In this document: positions 1 to 19,125 of the stretch, one piece after another | How the letters are laid out: each line of letters starts with the position of its first letter | Position numbering within the stretch: position 1 is the first letter of the stretch | NCBI GenBank assembly: GCA_030522415.1 | Contig: CM060109.1 | Coordinates: forward strand, 35,842,892-35,906,891 | Direction of reading: 5' to 3' | Source of the DNA: Channallabes apus | Taxonomy: Eukaryota; Chordata; Actinopteri; Siluriformes; Clariidae | Length of the DNA stretch: 64,000 nucleotides | Made by a program: the position numbers and the translations under genes | The notes under the pieces: model-generated | What the model was told of the DNA's origin: nothing | Databases searched by the model: none | What the model saw: only the letters and a program-made list of their open reading frames with translations

Positions 1-141
1 ATTTTGAGTGACAGTGAAGTACAAATTATTACTCTTCTACAACTATATAGTAGTCTTGTTATGGGGAAAGTGGGCTATACTGGCCCACCCATTGTTTCCT
101 TTCCTATAATACTGCCTAATATACTGCCATCAGTTGATTAT

Positions 142-368
142 CCCCCACAGTCCAAAGATATGCAGGTTAGGCTAATTGGCGTTCCTAAATTGCCCGTAGT
201 GTGTGATTGGGTGTGAGTGTGTGTGTGTGTGTGTGTGTGCCCTGCGATGGATTGGCACCCTGTCCAGGGTGTACCCCGCCTCGTGCCCGAAGTCTCCTGG
301 GATAGGCTCCAGGTCCCCCGCGACCCTGAACACAGGATTAAGCGGTATAGAAAATGAATGAATGAATG
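142..368 (+). mobile_element. 5'-truncated L2-like retroelement copy
   Basis: Carries the standard fish L2/SINE end: CCACAGTCCAAAGATATGCAGG, an internal (TG)n, a TGCGATGGATTGGCACCC block, and a GAATGAATGA tail. A 10-bp duplication AGTTGATTAT flanks it at 132-141 and 369-378, marking a 5'-truncated target-primed insertion. Confidence 0.75.
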
Positions 369-1411
369 AGTTGATTATTCTCTATTTCATCATGTAGCAA
401 ACCTTACAGGCAGCAAGACAGAGGAATGTTGCATATGCATTATATTTGATTGACCTGTGTGAGAAGAATCTTGATCCTAGGGTGATATCCTCATAAACAC
501 ACATCATTATGAAAATGTTAGGGAAAGAGTTTTACAGCCTATCATCTATTGCATAACTGAGTCAATTTGCATATTAAATGAAAGTGAAAGTGCTTTGGCA
601 GTCATGTTGTTGGACCAGATAAATACTTGCTATGCACAGGCCTAAAGGTAAAATGACCAAACTGCAATAGGGGTTAAATGTGCCAGTGTTCATTTTTTCC
701 CCTTACAGTTACATTTAAGTTTCCAGGATTCTAACAAATTTCTTTCCTTAATATTTGCCAAATGAGGGGATATGAAAAGTCATGCATATGTGATTTTGCT
801 ATTTTGAGTTTGTACATAATAGCTTTTGTTTAGAACATTTAGGAAGCTTGCTTGTTGTTGATTCCAAGATAAGAGCTGATTAATAGTGAACCGTTGAACA
901 TTTTACCCTATGAGGAAAAAGTTGGGAACCCAAAAGTTTAAAATCATGAAGCTTATGATTTTTTATGTTTTACATAGTTTGTTTGACATATGTGTACTTT
1001 GTATGATATGTCAAATATAGTTTTAATTAAACATGTGGAGTTTGATCACGATAAACTCATCAGATGATACTCTATATCATGTTAAAGATATGGAGCAGAG
1101 TTTATACTGTAGGAGAGTGACTTCCAACCCAGAACTAAACACTGTGCAAGACTTGGTTGAGTTTCTGACCAGATGACAAATGCAATGCAAACCTTGAATG
1201 CCATAATTACCTCATAATCCCTGACACAATAAGTTCTGCTATGTAAAGTTTGTTGTGATACTCTTATGCTTCAGAATTCAAAGTGCTTAGATGTACTTTA
1301 TTTTAATTTCACTTACTGCACTGTTTATCCAACTTGTCTTATAAAAGGTGCTTTTTAGCTTTCTCAGCAATAACAGTAGAACATAAAACATTATTTCCAT
1401 ATTCGTTTGTC

Positions 1412-1417
1412 TTTATT
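1412..1417 (-). terminator. Candidate wipf1 polyadenylation signal
   Basis: AATAAA on the minus strand about 400 nt below the wipf1 stop. If used, the 3' UTR would contain the long (CA)n tract at 1579-1670. Other AT-rich signals exist nearby, so this is a weak choice. Confidence 0.3.
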
Positions 1418-1576
1418 AAAAAAGCAGTAGATTAAAAAAGGGGGAAAATGCCACCACATAACTACCATACAAAATATAATTTGAATACATTGCACTGTGA
1501 TACACCTTTGTAATACCTAATCAGTATTATAAAGAAATAAATGTCTATACATTACATATTAATTATGTGTAATACA

Positions 1577-1578
<2 letters not shown>

Positions 1579-1662
<84 letters not shown>

Positions 1663-1670
1663 TGTGTGTG
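1579..1670. repeat. (TG)n microsatellite
   Basis: About 90 bp of nearly pure TG, 150 bp below the wipf1 stop codon. It would read (CA)n in a wipf1 3' UTR. Confidence 0.95.
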
Positions 1671-1818
1671 AGCAAATGAGCAAGCGAGAGAGAGAGTGAG
1701 AAAGAGCACCTCACCTCACCTCACATATGGAATTCAAAGCTCTTAGCAACATCCATAAAATTAAATTTGAGGAAATGAATAATAAACAGCAGTGGCATAA
1801 CTCAAATTTTGTTTTTCT

Positions 1819-1871
1819 TTATCTGGGTAGTGGAGGTAGTGGAGGAGCTCCTCTTTCCCTTGGTAATGTTC
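1819..1871 (-). CDS. wipf1: wipf1 last coding exon
   Basis: This 53-nt exon behind acceptor CTGCAG encodes [17 protein letters not shown] and then TAA at 1821-1819. The [10 protein letters not shown] ending is the conserved WIP C-terminus. Confidence 0.92.
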
Positions 1872-4800
1872 CTGCAGGGAAAATATAAGATTTCATAGTT
1901 ATTGCTTCCAAATGCACATGTATTTTTAATGGAAATGCCAACATTCACATGATAAACCGATATACATATATAATATTCCTCACCTTTGCCATCAGTCTTA
2001 CCAGACTTGCTGGGGTATGTCTTAGGGCCGGAAATATATGGGTCAGGTGGGGGTAGCTCAGAAATTGCATGGAAGGGAAATCTCATCCCCCATTCATCTA
2101 AAAAAAAAAAAAAAAGATAACTTTATAAGCAGGGCCAAATCTTACCAACTCATCATACTACCCAGGGGTCACCAGTGTTATCATCAATATAAGAATGGGG
2201 TTGATGCTTTTGTATTCGGGCAAATTAACATTATTCCAAAGATGATCAGATCAACTATTTCAATATGCTTTTATTTCAAAAACCCTTTCTGGATAAGACT
2301 GGTGACTTCTAAAAACAAACCGTGTTGTAAAGTTTGTGCTCATGTAGTTAGCTTTTAGGTCTGTCAAACTTGAGGAAATGTCCTGTCTGTGGCACATCCA
2401 ATTAGTGTCTAAACATGCCACTCTTGTTTAGCATCACAATCATAATCATAATAGGCAATAATTAAGGTTAGGTTTAATCCTATGGGTGGTAACATAAAGT
2501 GCAATTCTGACTGTACAGTTATTGTGTAATTTAGACCAGGAACTTAGCAAGTCTGTTCATACAACTGACTTTTAGGCCATTGCTTACCGAAAAACTGAGC
2601 AACAACAAAAACACTGTACACCAACACAGAAAATACAGTAAATCCACTGGCTTGTATGGTGCAACAGATTGAGCCTTCCATTGTATTCAGTGATTTAAAG
2701 GCTTTCTGACTCGCTGTGGTTTACAAAATGAAAGAGACTTCCAGTACAGTCATCATCAATATCCATATATAATGAGAGCTATGCAACTGTGGTTTATCAT
2801 TGGCTAAAATGGTGTATTAATGCCTCCGAGTGGCGCAGTGGTAAAGCGCTCGCCCTATCATACAGAGATCGCTGGTTCGAACCCCGGGTGATGCTGTTTT
2901 CCTCTCACAGCTGGAGGCATAGAGAGAGCTGATTGGCCGAGCTCTCTCAGTGGGGAGGGATGAGAGGTAATTGCGCTCCCACATTAATCACGGCTCTACA
3001 GCCAATCAGGGGCGTCTGTGAGCTCGCGCACGCGGAAGGAGCGGCTAGCGCTTTCCTCCGAGTGTGTTACTCCGCCCCTAATGGTGCTTGAGCAAGCAGT
3101 TCGAAAAGATGCGGTCGGCTGACATCACGCGGTTCAGGGGAAACATGTGATAGTCTTCGCCCTCCCGACTGAATGGTAGTGGCAGCCTTAATGTGGAAGC
3201 CCCCCTAGCGACGGGGAGGAATTGGCCACAACTAATTTGGGGAGAAAATTGGAAAGAAAAAAAAAAATATATATATATATGGTGTATTAATACATTACTC
3301 TTTGCTAAGCTTCACTGTGCTTATAAATATGACTTTCTTTAAAAGCAGGAACAACTTTTTTCCCCCACAGGTTGGCACAGTAGCTATCAATGTGTATGTG
3401 TATAATTTAAAATAAACTAGTCAATTTAGCAACCCATGCTCTTTAAACAGGAGTAAAAACTAATTATGTTAACTTCAACATCTAATGACTTGAACCAAGG
3501 AGGAGTTTTCCGGAGTTTCTCTTCTCTTGTTTCAGCATTCAGATGTTCAAGACAATCCAACATGTTACATGGTTTACAACTAATTATTCAAATGCACTGA
3601 CTATACCTTTAAACATTCTACAGTATGAACAAATCCATACCAGTGTTGCTTTTAGGTGAACTCTGGTAGCCATTGTCCACAGAAGGGGGAGGGGGAGGGA
3701 ACCCTCCTGCCCCAGGCCTATCTGGAGGAAGAGGAGGTCGGCCTCCTCGACTACCACCAGGGTGATTAGGAGGAGGTGGTGGACCTCCTCTGCTGTCTCC
3801 TGCAGGGGGAGGTGGAAGAGGACCTCCTCTGCTGTCTCCTGCAGGGGGAGGTGGAAGAGGACCTATAACAAGAAATCCAAATGTCATGTGTTGAACCACA
3901 TGGTAAAGCATAAATAAATAAATAACTTGACCAAGTCCATACTAGATCGTATAGTTGGGGGTTTTCTTGCTTGAGGTGGTCTTGAACTGGGTGGAGGTGG
4001 TGGCGCAGCCCCCCCAGGACGTGGGACAGGTGGTTGGGCACTAATGGAATTTCTATGAGGAAGTGCACTGGGCGGCTCCCTTGCTGGTGTTGGGGGTAGC
4101 GGTGGCAAGTCTCCTCTTCCAGAAGGAAGTGGTGGGGGGGCACTCCCCATAGATCTTTGTCCTGGTTTACTTCCAGATGGGGGTGGTGGTGGCAGTGAAG
4201 ACCCATCACCAGAAAATGATTGTCTACTTCCTCCTACAGATGGTGGTGGTGGAGGAAAATCATCTAATTCAGGAGGTGGAGGAAGCGGAGCATGGTTACT
4301 AGGGGGAACTGGAGGTAATGATAAAGATGACCGATGTCCTCCTACGGCTGGTGGAGGAGGGGGGAAGTCATCTGTGGCGCCTGTGCAAAAAGGGGGCCGC
4401 GCACTAGCTGGAACAGGCGGTAATGCTGACCTGTTTCCTCCGACTGCTGGTGGTGGAGGGGGGAAATCATTTGAGGATCCAGAGGAAAATGCGTTTGTAG
4501 GTGGTCTGCCACTAGAGGGAACAGGTGGTGGTGGAAAAGATGCTTGGCGGCCAGGGGGGGGATTTGGAGGATTGCTGGGGCGCCGACCTGGCATTGTTGG
4601 TGGTGTAGAAGGTGAGCTTGGAAATCGACTTCCTGGTATAGGTGGAGGTCCACCAGTGTGTGAACCGCGTGGAGGGGTAGGATTAGAGGAAGGCATGGGT
4701 GGAGCATGGCCCCTGTTCATGTTTGGTCGCCCAGAAGGAGTGTCAGGAGGACGAGGAGTCGTCCCCCCACTAGATGCTGGGGATCTCCCTCCAGTGGGTG

Positions 4801-5803
4801 GCATAGGTGGCCTCGCTGTTCAAAGACATGTTCATGTTAAGAAGTCATCATTTGACACATTTTGATACAGTTATTACTTATACGTACGTATATGTGTGTA
4901 TATATAAAATTACCAGTGCCACCTCCTCCAGATTTTAGTCTTGGCATCCCACCCTGGAACAGGCCACCAAGTCCACCTCCTCCTCCTCCTCCTCCTCCTC
5001 CACCACCACCACCACCACCACCCCCTTTGGGCTCTGTAAAACAGTTTTATAATTGTTGAAAAACCCATTCTGTTATTGCTTTTAATATACTAGTGAGCTA
5101 TACAATAGTTATTGTTGAAGGATAGCGAAAGAGATGTGTTTTGAAATTGAAGTTACTTACTATCGAATACTGGAGCACTGCGGTCATTGGTGACAGTTTT
5201 TTTCAGACGAGCACCTTTACCAATATCTGAGAGTAAAGCATTTCTCCCTTGTTGCTCATTTCTAGACAGGGATGGTTTCTCAGTATTTGCCTGTTAGAAA
5301 AAGAAATTAGTTTCAAAAGTAACTAACAACACAACCACCTCTAGGTGGTGCTCTACAATAAGAAATGCTTGATGCTAGTCTTACTGAGTAGTGATTATGG
5401 AAAGAAAAAAAAAAGGCAGCAACAACTGTTTGTATCAAGGTGAAAATAAAGATTTGACAGTAAGCAGTGTTTGTTTGAACTTTTTTCACTTAAGGTAAAT
5501 AATGCACAGGTTATTATTAGTAGTATTTATTTAGTTATATTACTTTATATTCAGGTTTACATTAGAAATCACTTGCTAATGTGGTGGGAACAAAGGGAAA
5601 CAACTGGCTAAAAAGGAAATAAGTTTCACATTTATTCAATTGTTGTTCAGAGATGGTTATGTGTTACACTTTTCTAAAAAGGATATCTTCACCATTATAG
5701 CATCTATTTATAAAGACGAGAGATCAGTGTAGAAAGCTGTGAAGTTTCTTACCAAAGCAAAGGTTGGAGGAGGAGGTGCTGGTGGGGGTGGAGGACCAGG
5801 CAT
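1819..5803 (-). CDS. wipf1: WAS/WASL-interacting protein family member 1 (WIP), 7 coding exons
   Basis: WIP binds actin through an N-terminal WH2 motif and holds WASP/N-WASP through its C-terminus, controlling Arp2/3-driven actin assembly in the cytoplasm. Joining 5803-5753, 5290-5161, 5033-4914, 4815-3943, 3862-3641, 2097-1984 and 1871-1819 gives 1563 nt, or 520 aa; human WIPF1 is 503 aa. Seen in the translation: start [20 protein letters not shown]2 at about 32-49 ([18 protein letters not shown]) followed by [10 protein letters not shown]; a glycine tract at about 63-85; a large profilin/SH3-type proline-rich region (about 100-465); and the WASP-binding tail from about 467 ([16 protein letters not shown], ending [11 protein letters not shown]). 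Phase is kept at all six junctions. Paralogues wipf2 and wipf3 are less likely because the next genes are chrna1 and chn1, as beside human WIPF1. The proline-rich exon is internally repetitive, so repeat number may vary. Confidence 0.95.
1984..2097 (-). CDS. wipf1: wipf1 WASP-binding-domain exon
   Basis: This 114-nt exon encodes [21 protein letters not shown] and then KTYPSKSG. This is the epitope that wraps the WASP EVH1 domain; the aromatic pair RFxF and the ELPPP core are kept. The acceptor follows a run of 16 T on the coding strand; the donor is GTGAGG. Confidence 0.92.
2822..3278 (+). mobile_element. tRNA-derived SINE, full length
   Basis: Begins GCCTCCGAGTGGCGCAGTGG; a box A match (TGGCGCAGTGG) and box B match (GGTTCGAACCC) sit in the first 70 bp, and the element ends in A-rich then (AT)n sequence. 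A perfect 13-bp target duplication ATGGTGTATTAAT lies at 2809-2821 and 3279-3291. It sits in the wipf1 intron between 2097 and 3641, on the strand opposite to the gene. Confidence 0.85.
3641..3862 (-). CDS. wipf1: wipf1 second proline-rich exon
   Basis: This 222-nt exon begins with two identical 13-residue units ([13 protein letters not shown]) and continues [20 protein letters not shown], which matches the human segment before the WASP-binding domain. The donor is GTATGG at 3640. Confidence 0.9.
3784..3861. repeat. wipf1: 39-bp perfect tandem duplication in wipf1
   Basis: Copies 3784-3822 and 3823-3861 are identical. They encode two [13 protein letters not shown] units at the start of a coding exon, right at the splice acceptor. 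Confidence 0.95.
3943..4815 (-). CDS. wipf1: wipf1 main proline-rich exon
   Basis: This 873-nt exon encodes about 291 aa rich in Pro, Ser and Gly. Three copies of a DFPPPPP-[AS]VGG-x-R block (about 4470-4210) are spaced by LPPVP linkers, giving many candidate SH3/profilin ligands. The acceptor (AACAG) precedes 4815 and the donor (GTATGG) starts at 3942. The antisense frame is also open, but only because of codon composition. Confidence 0.9.
4914..5033 (-). CDS. wipf1: wipf1 glycine-tract exon
   Basis: This 120-nt exon encodes KPKG, an uninterrupted run of about 17 glycines made of GGT then GGA codons, and then [13 protein letters not shown], which matches the human GLGGLFQAGMPKL block. Because the glycine run is a pure trinucleotide repeat at DNA level, its length could be polymorphic or mis-assembled. 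Confidence 0.9.
5161..5290 (-). CDS. wipf1: wipf1 WH2 actin-binding exon
   Basis: This 130-nt exon (acceptor AACAG, donor GTAAGT) encodes ANTEKPSLS through the WH2 motif [14 protein letters not shown] to [10 protein letters not shown]. It is nearly identical to human WIP across the actin-binding motif. It ends in phase 1, as does every later wipf1 junction. Confidence 0.95.
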
Positions 5804-5858
5804 ATTCTGTCCAGCGTGTTCACTCACTCACACTATACTTGAATATCCACACACACAC
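5753..5858 (-). CDS. wipf1: wipf1 first coding exon with 55 nt of 5' UTR
   Basis: The ATG is at 5803-5801 and 17 codons follow to a GTAAG donor at 5752. A pyrimidine-rich acceptor ends in TATAG just above 5858, so the start codon probably lies in exon 2 behind a noncoding first exon. It encodes the profilin-type N-terminal polyproline stretch. Confidence 0.85.
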
Positions 5859-8242
5859 CTATACAAAAAAGGGAGAGACCTAGTAATGGACTAGAACCTC
5901 TAGCAGTAAACCATTTTTAACTTCACACCCCTGCCACTGTTCACACTCATTCATCCGGTGGATGAAAAAAGAGTCACAAGATGCAAAGAACTTTCAACTA
6001 AGTAAACACTATTGTCAATCCTTCTGGATATAACTAGATAATTAGATAATGAAGGAATCAGGAGACTCTTAGAACCCGGGTACAATAAGAGAAGATGTTT
6101 ATACCGGTCTTGTGCGGAGGTGTCAATGCATGACCCCAAGGATTGGAAAGTAGACGAGAAAATATAGACATAAACCACACGTGACCACAAGTGAACATAG
6201 AAACTTACAAAAACAGACAAGCATGAATTAAAGCTTACTAATTGTGTTATATGTATATTAATTATATTATATACTAAATTATAAACTTAAGCTTATTTCT
6301 CAAAGCAAGTATTTAGTTAGATTGTCTATTGTTATGTTTCTTCTTTCTTTAAATGACAGTTGTGCTTACAGTACTGTATATAGATCTTAGGACTGAATTC
6401 AATCATTCATCTTAATAGCAATAAAGATATATAAAAAAAAAAATTAATAAATAAATCAGATTTAATAGAATGTCACCCACACTGGCCATGAATGATCCCA
6501 AGGCCTGGGGGAATGCTTACATTTCTCACCAACATATTCACTCAATCTATCCCAGAACACCAGAACCAGGGAAGGAAAAACACCCACATTGCACCCTGTG
6601 ACAGTTAAGTAGGGCAACCACTCTGTTTTATAAAATGTTCTAAGAGTTTTGGTTTTATTGCATCATAAACCCATCTAGTGTAAAAACTCTTACAATTCTT
6701 CTCAGAAGCACAACTTTTGACTTAATTAAGGTCTCTGTGTATTGTGGATTAGCAAGTCCAGGTCAATTATAATCTTGTTGCATTTTCTTGCAAACAACAT
6801 ACTCTGGCCATCTGATTTTAAATGGAAAAAAAAAATGGAAATCTATGCAGATTCTGGCATTTTCTCATAAGGAAACTGATGTGGGACTGAAGCCAGCTTA
6901 GTGTAGCTTAAGCTCTGCATAAATCGTTCCCTCGCAGAGATAGCAGGAAACCGTAACACTCATTTCCACAGTTATTTCTTATTTATTTATTTATTTATAA
7001 TATAAAAGCACTGCATTCATTCTGAGTTTCTATGCTTCTGGCAGATATGTGGATATTATAACCTGTTACTTTGGACTTTCTGAGTTAGGGCTGGTTTCAT
7101 TTCTCATAGGATTTAATTTATCAAACAGATATCTTTAGTATAATATGATTTAAGCAGAATTATCTTTCTCAGTGGGATCTTTATGCTTTGCTGAGCAGGG
7201 TTGACAGCAATTTCCTGATACATACAGTACGCTACTAATAAGAGTGTCTAATACAGGCCTCTTCATTTCCTCTGCAGTTAGAACACCCAGCCTCAGAGCA
7301 AACGTGTGAATGTAAGAATGTGATACACAATTGTTGGTTCAGCCCATATATGCTAAGACGATATGCTTTTTAATAATATATGATAATATCTGTGATTTTT
7401 GCTGAATTTATTACTTAGTTGTAAGGAGCAAGACAGGAACTTGTTGGTTTTAAAGTTTCTTTAAAAAAAAAAAAAGTGGAACTAAAACAGCCACAAGAAA
7501 AATACAATATGTTAATATGTTAAGGAATGTAAATGACTGAATAACTTTTATTTAACTCAAAATACTAAATGAACGACAAGTATAACTGGTGAAGAAACAG
7601 AGCTGCTTCTCATCAGACAAAAACAGGGGCACAAAAACAAAATTTTATTTACCACACAAATGTGCAGGTGTTGGGTGTGAATGCAAAAATAGGTTAAGAC
7701 CTATATATTTCTTTTATACCTTCCTGATTTTTTCTGCCAGAATGTCATCGGTTTACACAAGAGAGTAACATGAGCAGTAAAATAATGTTGCAATGCAATG
7801 CTAATGACAGTTTTATTGCACCAATGATGCCTAAATGTTTTTACAAAAATATATGTATATTTCACCAATACATTCTACAATATTTTTATAATTTCACCTC
7901 ACACATACTGTACTTCTTCAGATCTCTAAGTTTTCTAAGAAGTGTGTTTTTTAGATTTGCGAGCAATTCCCCTAAATAGAAAGAAAATGAACATTCAGTT
8001 TGGTTAACCTGCAACAACCCAACAGCCACCCTTCTGCTTCAGTAGCTTTGTGAGAATTCATATTTCCTCCTCTGAGTTTCCTCTGCAGCAGAGTCCAACA
8101 AACAATGCAGGCACCTCTACAGAAAAAACACACTAATCTTTGACAGGCAGGGATGCGCCCAGTGTAATCTACATCTTCCCTATCCACCCTGCCCTCTCCC
8201 AAGTTTCTCCCTCAATCTATTCATGGGAAAGTTGGACTCACC
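5859..8242 (-). other. wipf1 intron 1 (inferred), no gene seen
   Basis: AT-rich sequence with short homopolymer runs. I recognise no exon, RNA gene or mobile element. Its status as an intron depends on the proposed first exon near 8243. Confidence 0.4.
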
Positions 8243-8335
8243 CGAAGTTGAAGTTGTAGAGAAGTAAGTATCACTGCCGTGCACCCTGTTTCATTGCACT
8301 TCCTGTCCCTGATTCAGCCAACCAATCAGTAAATG
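8243..8335 (-). promoter_or_regulatory. wipf1: Candidate wipf1 noncoding first exon and core promoter
   Basis: On the minus strand an inverted CCAAT box (ATTGGTTGG, about 8320-8328) is followed by an ETS-type site (AGGAAGTG) and then a good donor CGG|GTGAGT at 8242/8241. This would supply the missing untranslated exon that the 5858 acceptor needs. WIP is strongly expressed in blood cells and ETS sites are typical there; that link is inference. No transcript evidence is available. Confidence 0.35.
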
Positions 8336-8614
8336 TTTTTACTAAGTCTATGTATGTGTGTGTGTGTGTGTGCGTGTGTGTGTGAGTGTGTGAGAGCAGT
8401 CCTTCGCACAAAGACTGGGGCATGCAAATGAACGCCACCACAGCAGACACATTTCCTCAGCTCTTCATTCTGTATGAGTAAGTGAACAGTAAGTAGCAGG
8501 TGATCTCATTACACTTATAAAAAGAGGAACAAAGTGGGTAATATAAGCAGAGATAAGATGTCAAAACATAAACCAGGATTTATGGGAAATATAAATCTTT
8601 TCAGTTCTTTGCAT

Positions 8615-8973
8615 GGTGATGTAGTGGCTAGCACTGTCGCCTTGCACCTCCAGGGTCTGGGTTCGATTCCCGGCCAGGCTCGATTCCCGTCTCTGTGTGC
8701 ATGGAGTTTGCATGTTCTCCCCGTGCTTGGTGGGTTTCCTCCTGGTACTCCGGTTTCCTCCCACAGTCCAAAGATATGCAGGTTAGGCTAATTGGCATTC
8801 CCAAATAATTGACCGTAGTGTGTGAATGTACTGTATGTGTGCGCCCTGCGATGGATTGGCACCCTGTCCAGTGTGTACCCCACCTAGTGCCCTAAGTCTC
8901 CTGAGATAGGCTCCAGGTCCCCGTGACCCTGAATACAGTATAAAGCGGTATAGAAGATGAGTGAGAGTGAGTG
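8615..8973 (+). mobile_element. L2-like/tRNA-headed SINE copy
   Basis: Same family as 22024-22383. The head has tRNA-like boxes (TAGTGGCTAGCACTG and GGTTCGATTCC); the body and tail match the other copies. A 12-bp duplication AGTTCTTTGCAT lies at 8603-8614 and 8974-8985. It is intergenic between wipf1 and chrna1. Confidence 0.75.
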
Positions 8974-9723
8974 AGTTCTTTGCATTGTACTGCTATCTTC
9001 AGCAGTACTTTGATACTGATTTGTAACTGATAGAGGTTCATTCAATTGTGCACAGAAAATGCATTCTCTATGGGCCAGGCATTAGTGAAATGGTATTTTA
9101 AGGCTACACAAGAGCAGATTTTTGTGAAGATTAGATTTCCAGATTATAAGAGAGCAATCGCATTTACATGACAGCTGCTTTGCTATTGAATCAAACCTAA
9201 AGGAAAGAAAAGCGAATTGAAGAAGACCGCTTCCTCTTTTCAATAAGCCTTTTGTAATGAGTAAGTCTAACCTTGTTTACTTCATACTGATCTACAAGCA
9301 GAATGACTCAACTGCAGTATGAGGAAGGAACCCTAGCAAGTTTTAAATTAGGACATATGTGAAGAGGAATAGAGATCTGATCATTTAAATATTGCATAGA
9401 TCTTATTGAAAGCTGAAAACTTATGAAATTAACTTATGTGTGATTTAATAAAACCAAGCAATTGTATTTGAGACAAAAGGATATGCTTTAATTCATACCA
9501 AAGCAGTATGCATCATTTAAGAAAAGTCTATACTGTTAATGAATATAAATCAACCAATATTAAGGCACGGCTCTGCATACTGTGATTTAAAAGTGTGTAA
9601 TATATAAATATATGATACATATAAGGTATATATGGCACACTACACACATTGTGAATTTACTTGCATATTTATCCTTCCAAAGGAAACTTACATTATACTT
9701 ATTAATAAAATATTATAACCATT

Positions 9724-18909
<9,186 letters not shown>

Positions 18910-19125
18910 GTCGCTGATATGAAGATAAAAAAAAGCTTGCCCTCTCTGCTCAAAAATAAAAACACCAGGATACTCTGTTCAAGCCTTTTTTTTTTTTTTT
19001 TTTACATATCTGGTCCAGAGGGTTTAATATTCAAGTCCGGTGCCTATGTCTCTGTCTCTCCTCATTTCTCACTAAGCTCTCTGCTCTGCTTTATGCTACT
19101 GCAAGGTCAGTCTCATCTGCTGTGT
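18910..19125 (-). promoter_or_regulatory. chrna1: Candidate chrna1 promoter region
   Basis: Sequence directly upstream of the chrna1 ATG. It holds an E-box (CAGATG on the minus strand, 19114-19119) and an A/T-rich MEF2-like stretch near 18955-18965. Muscle receptor genes are normally driven by myogenic E-boxes. Further E-boxes occur at about 19852 (CAGATG) and 20332 (CACCTG). The start site is not known. Confidence 0.3.

Noticed and set aside
2830..2890. tRNA gene at the head of the SINE
   Set aside because: Box A and B are present, but the sequence is part of a retroposed element with a target duplication and shows no clear cloverleaf.
4374..4865. 163-codon glycine-rich ORF on the plus strand
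   Set aside because: Exact antisense of the wipf1 proline-rich exon; it is open only because proline codons read as glycine on the other strand.
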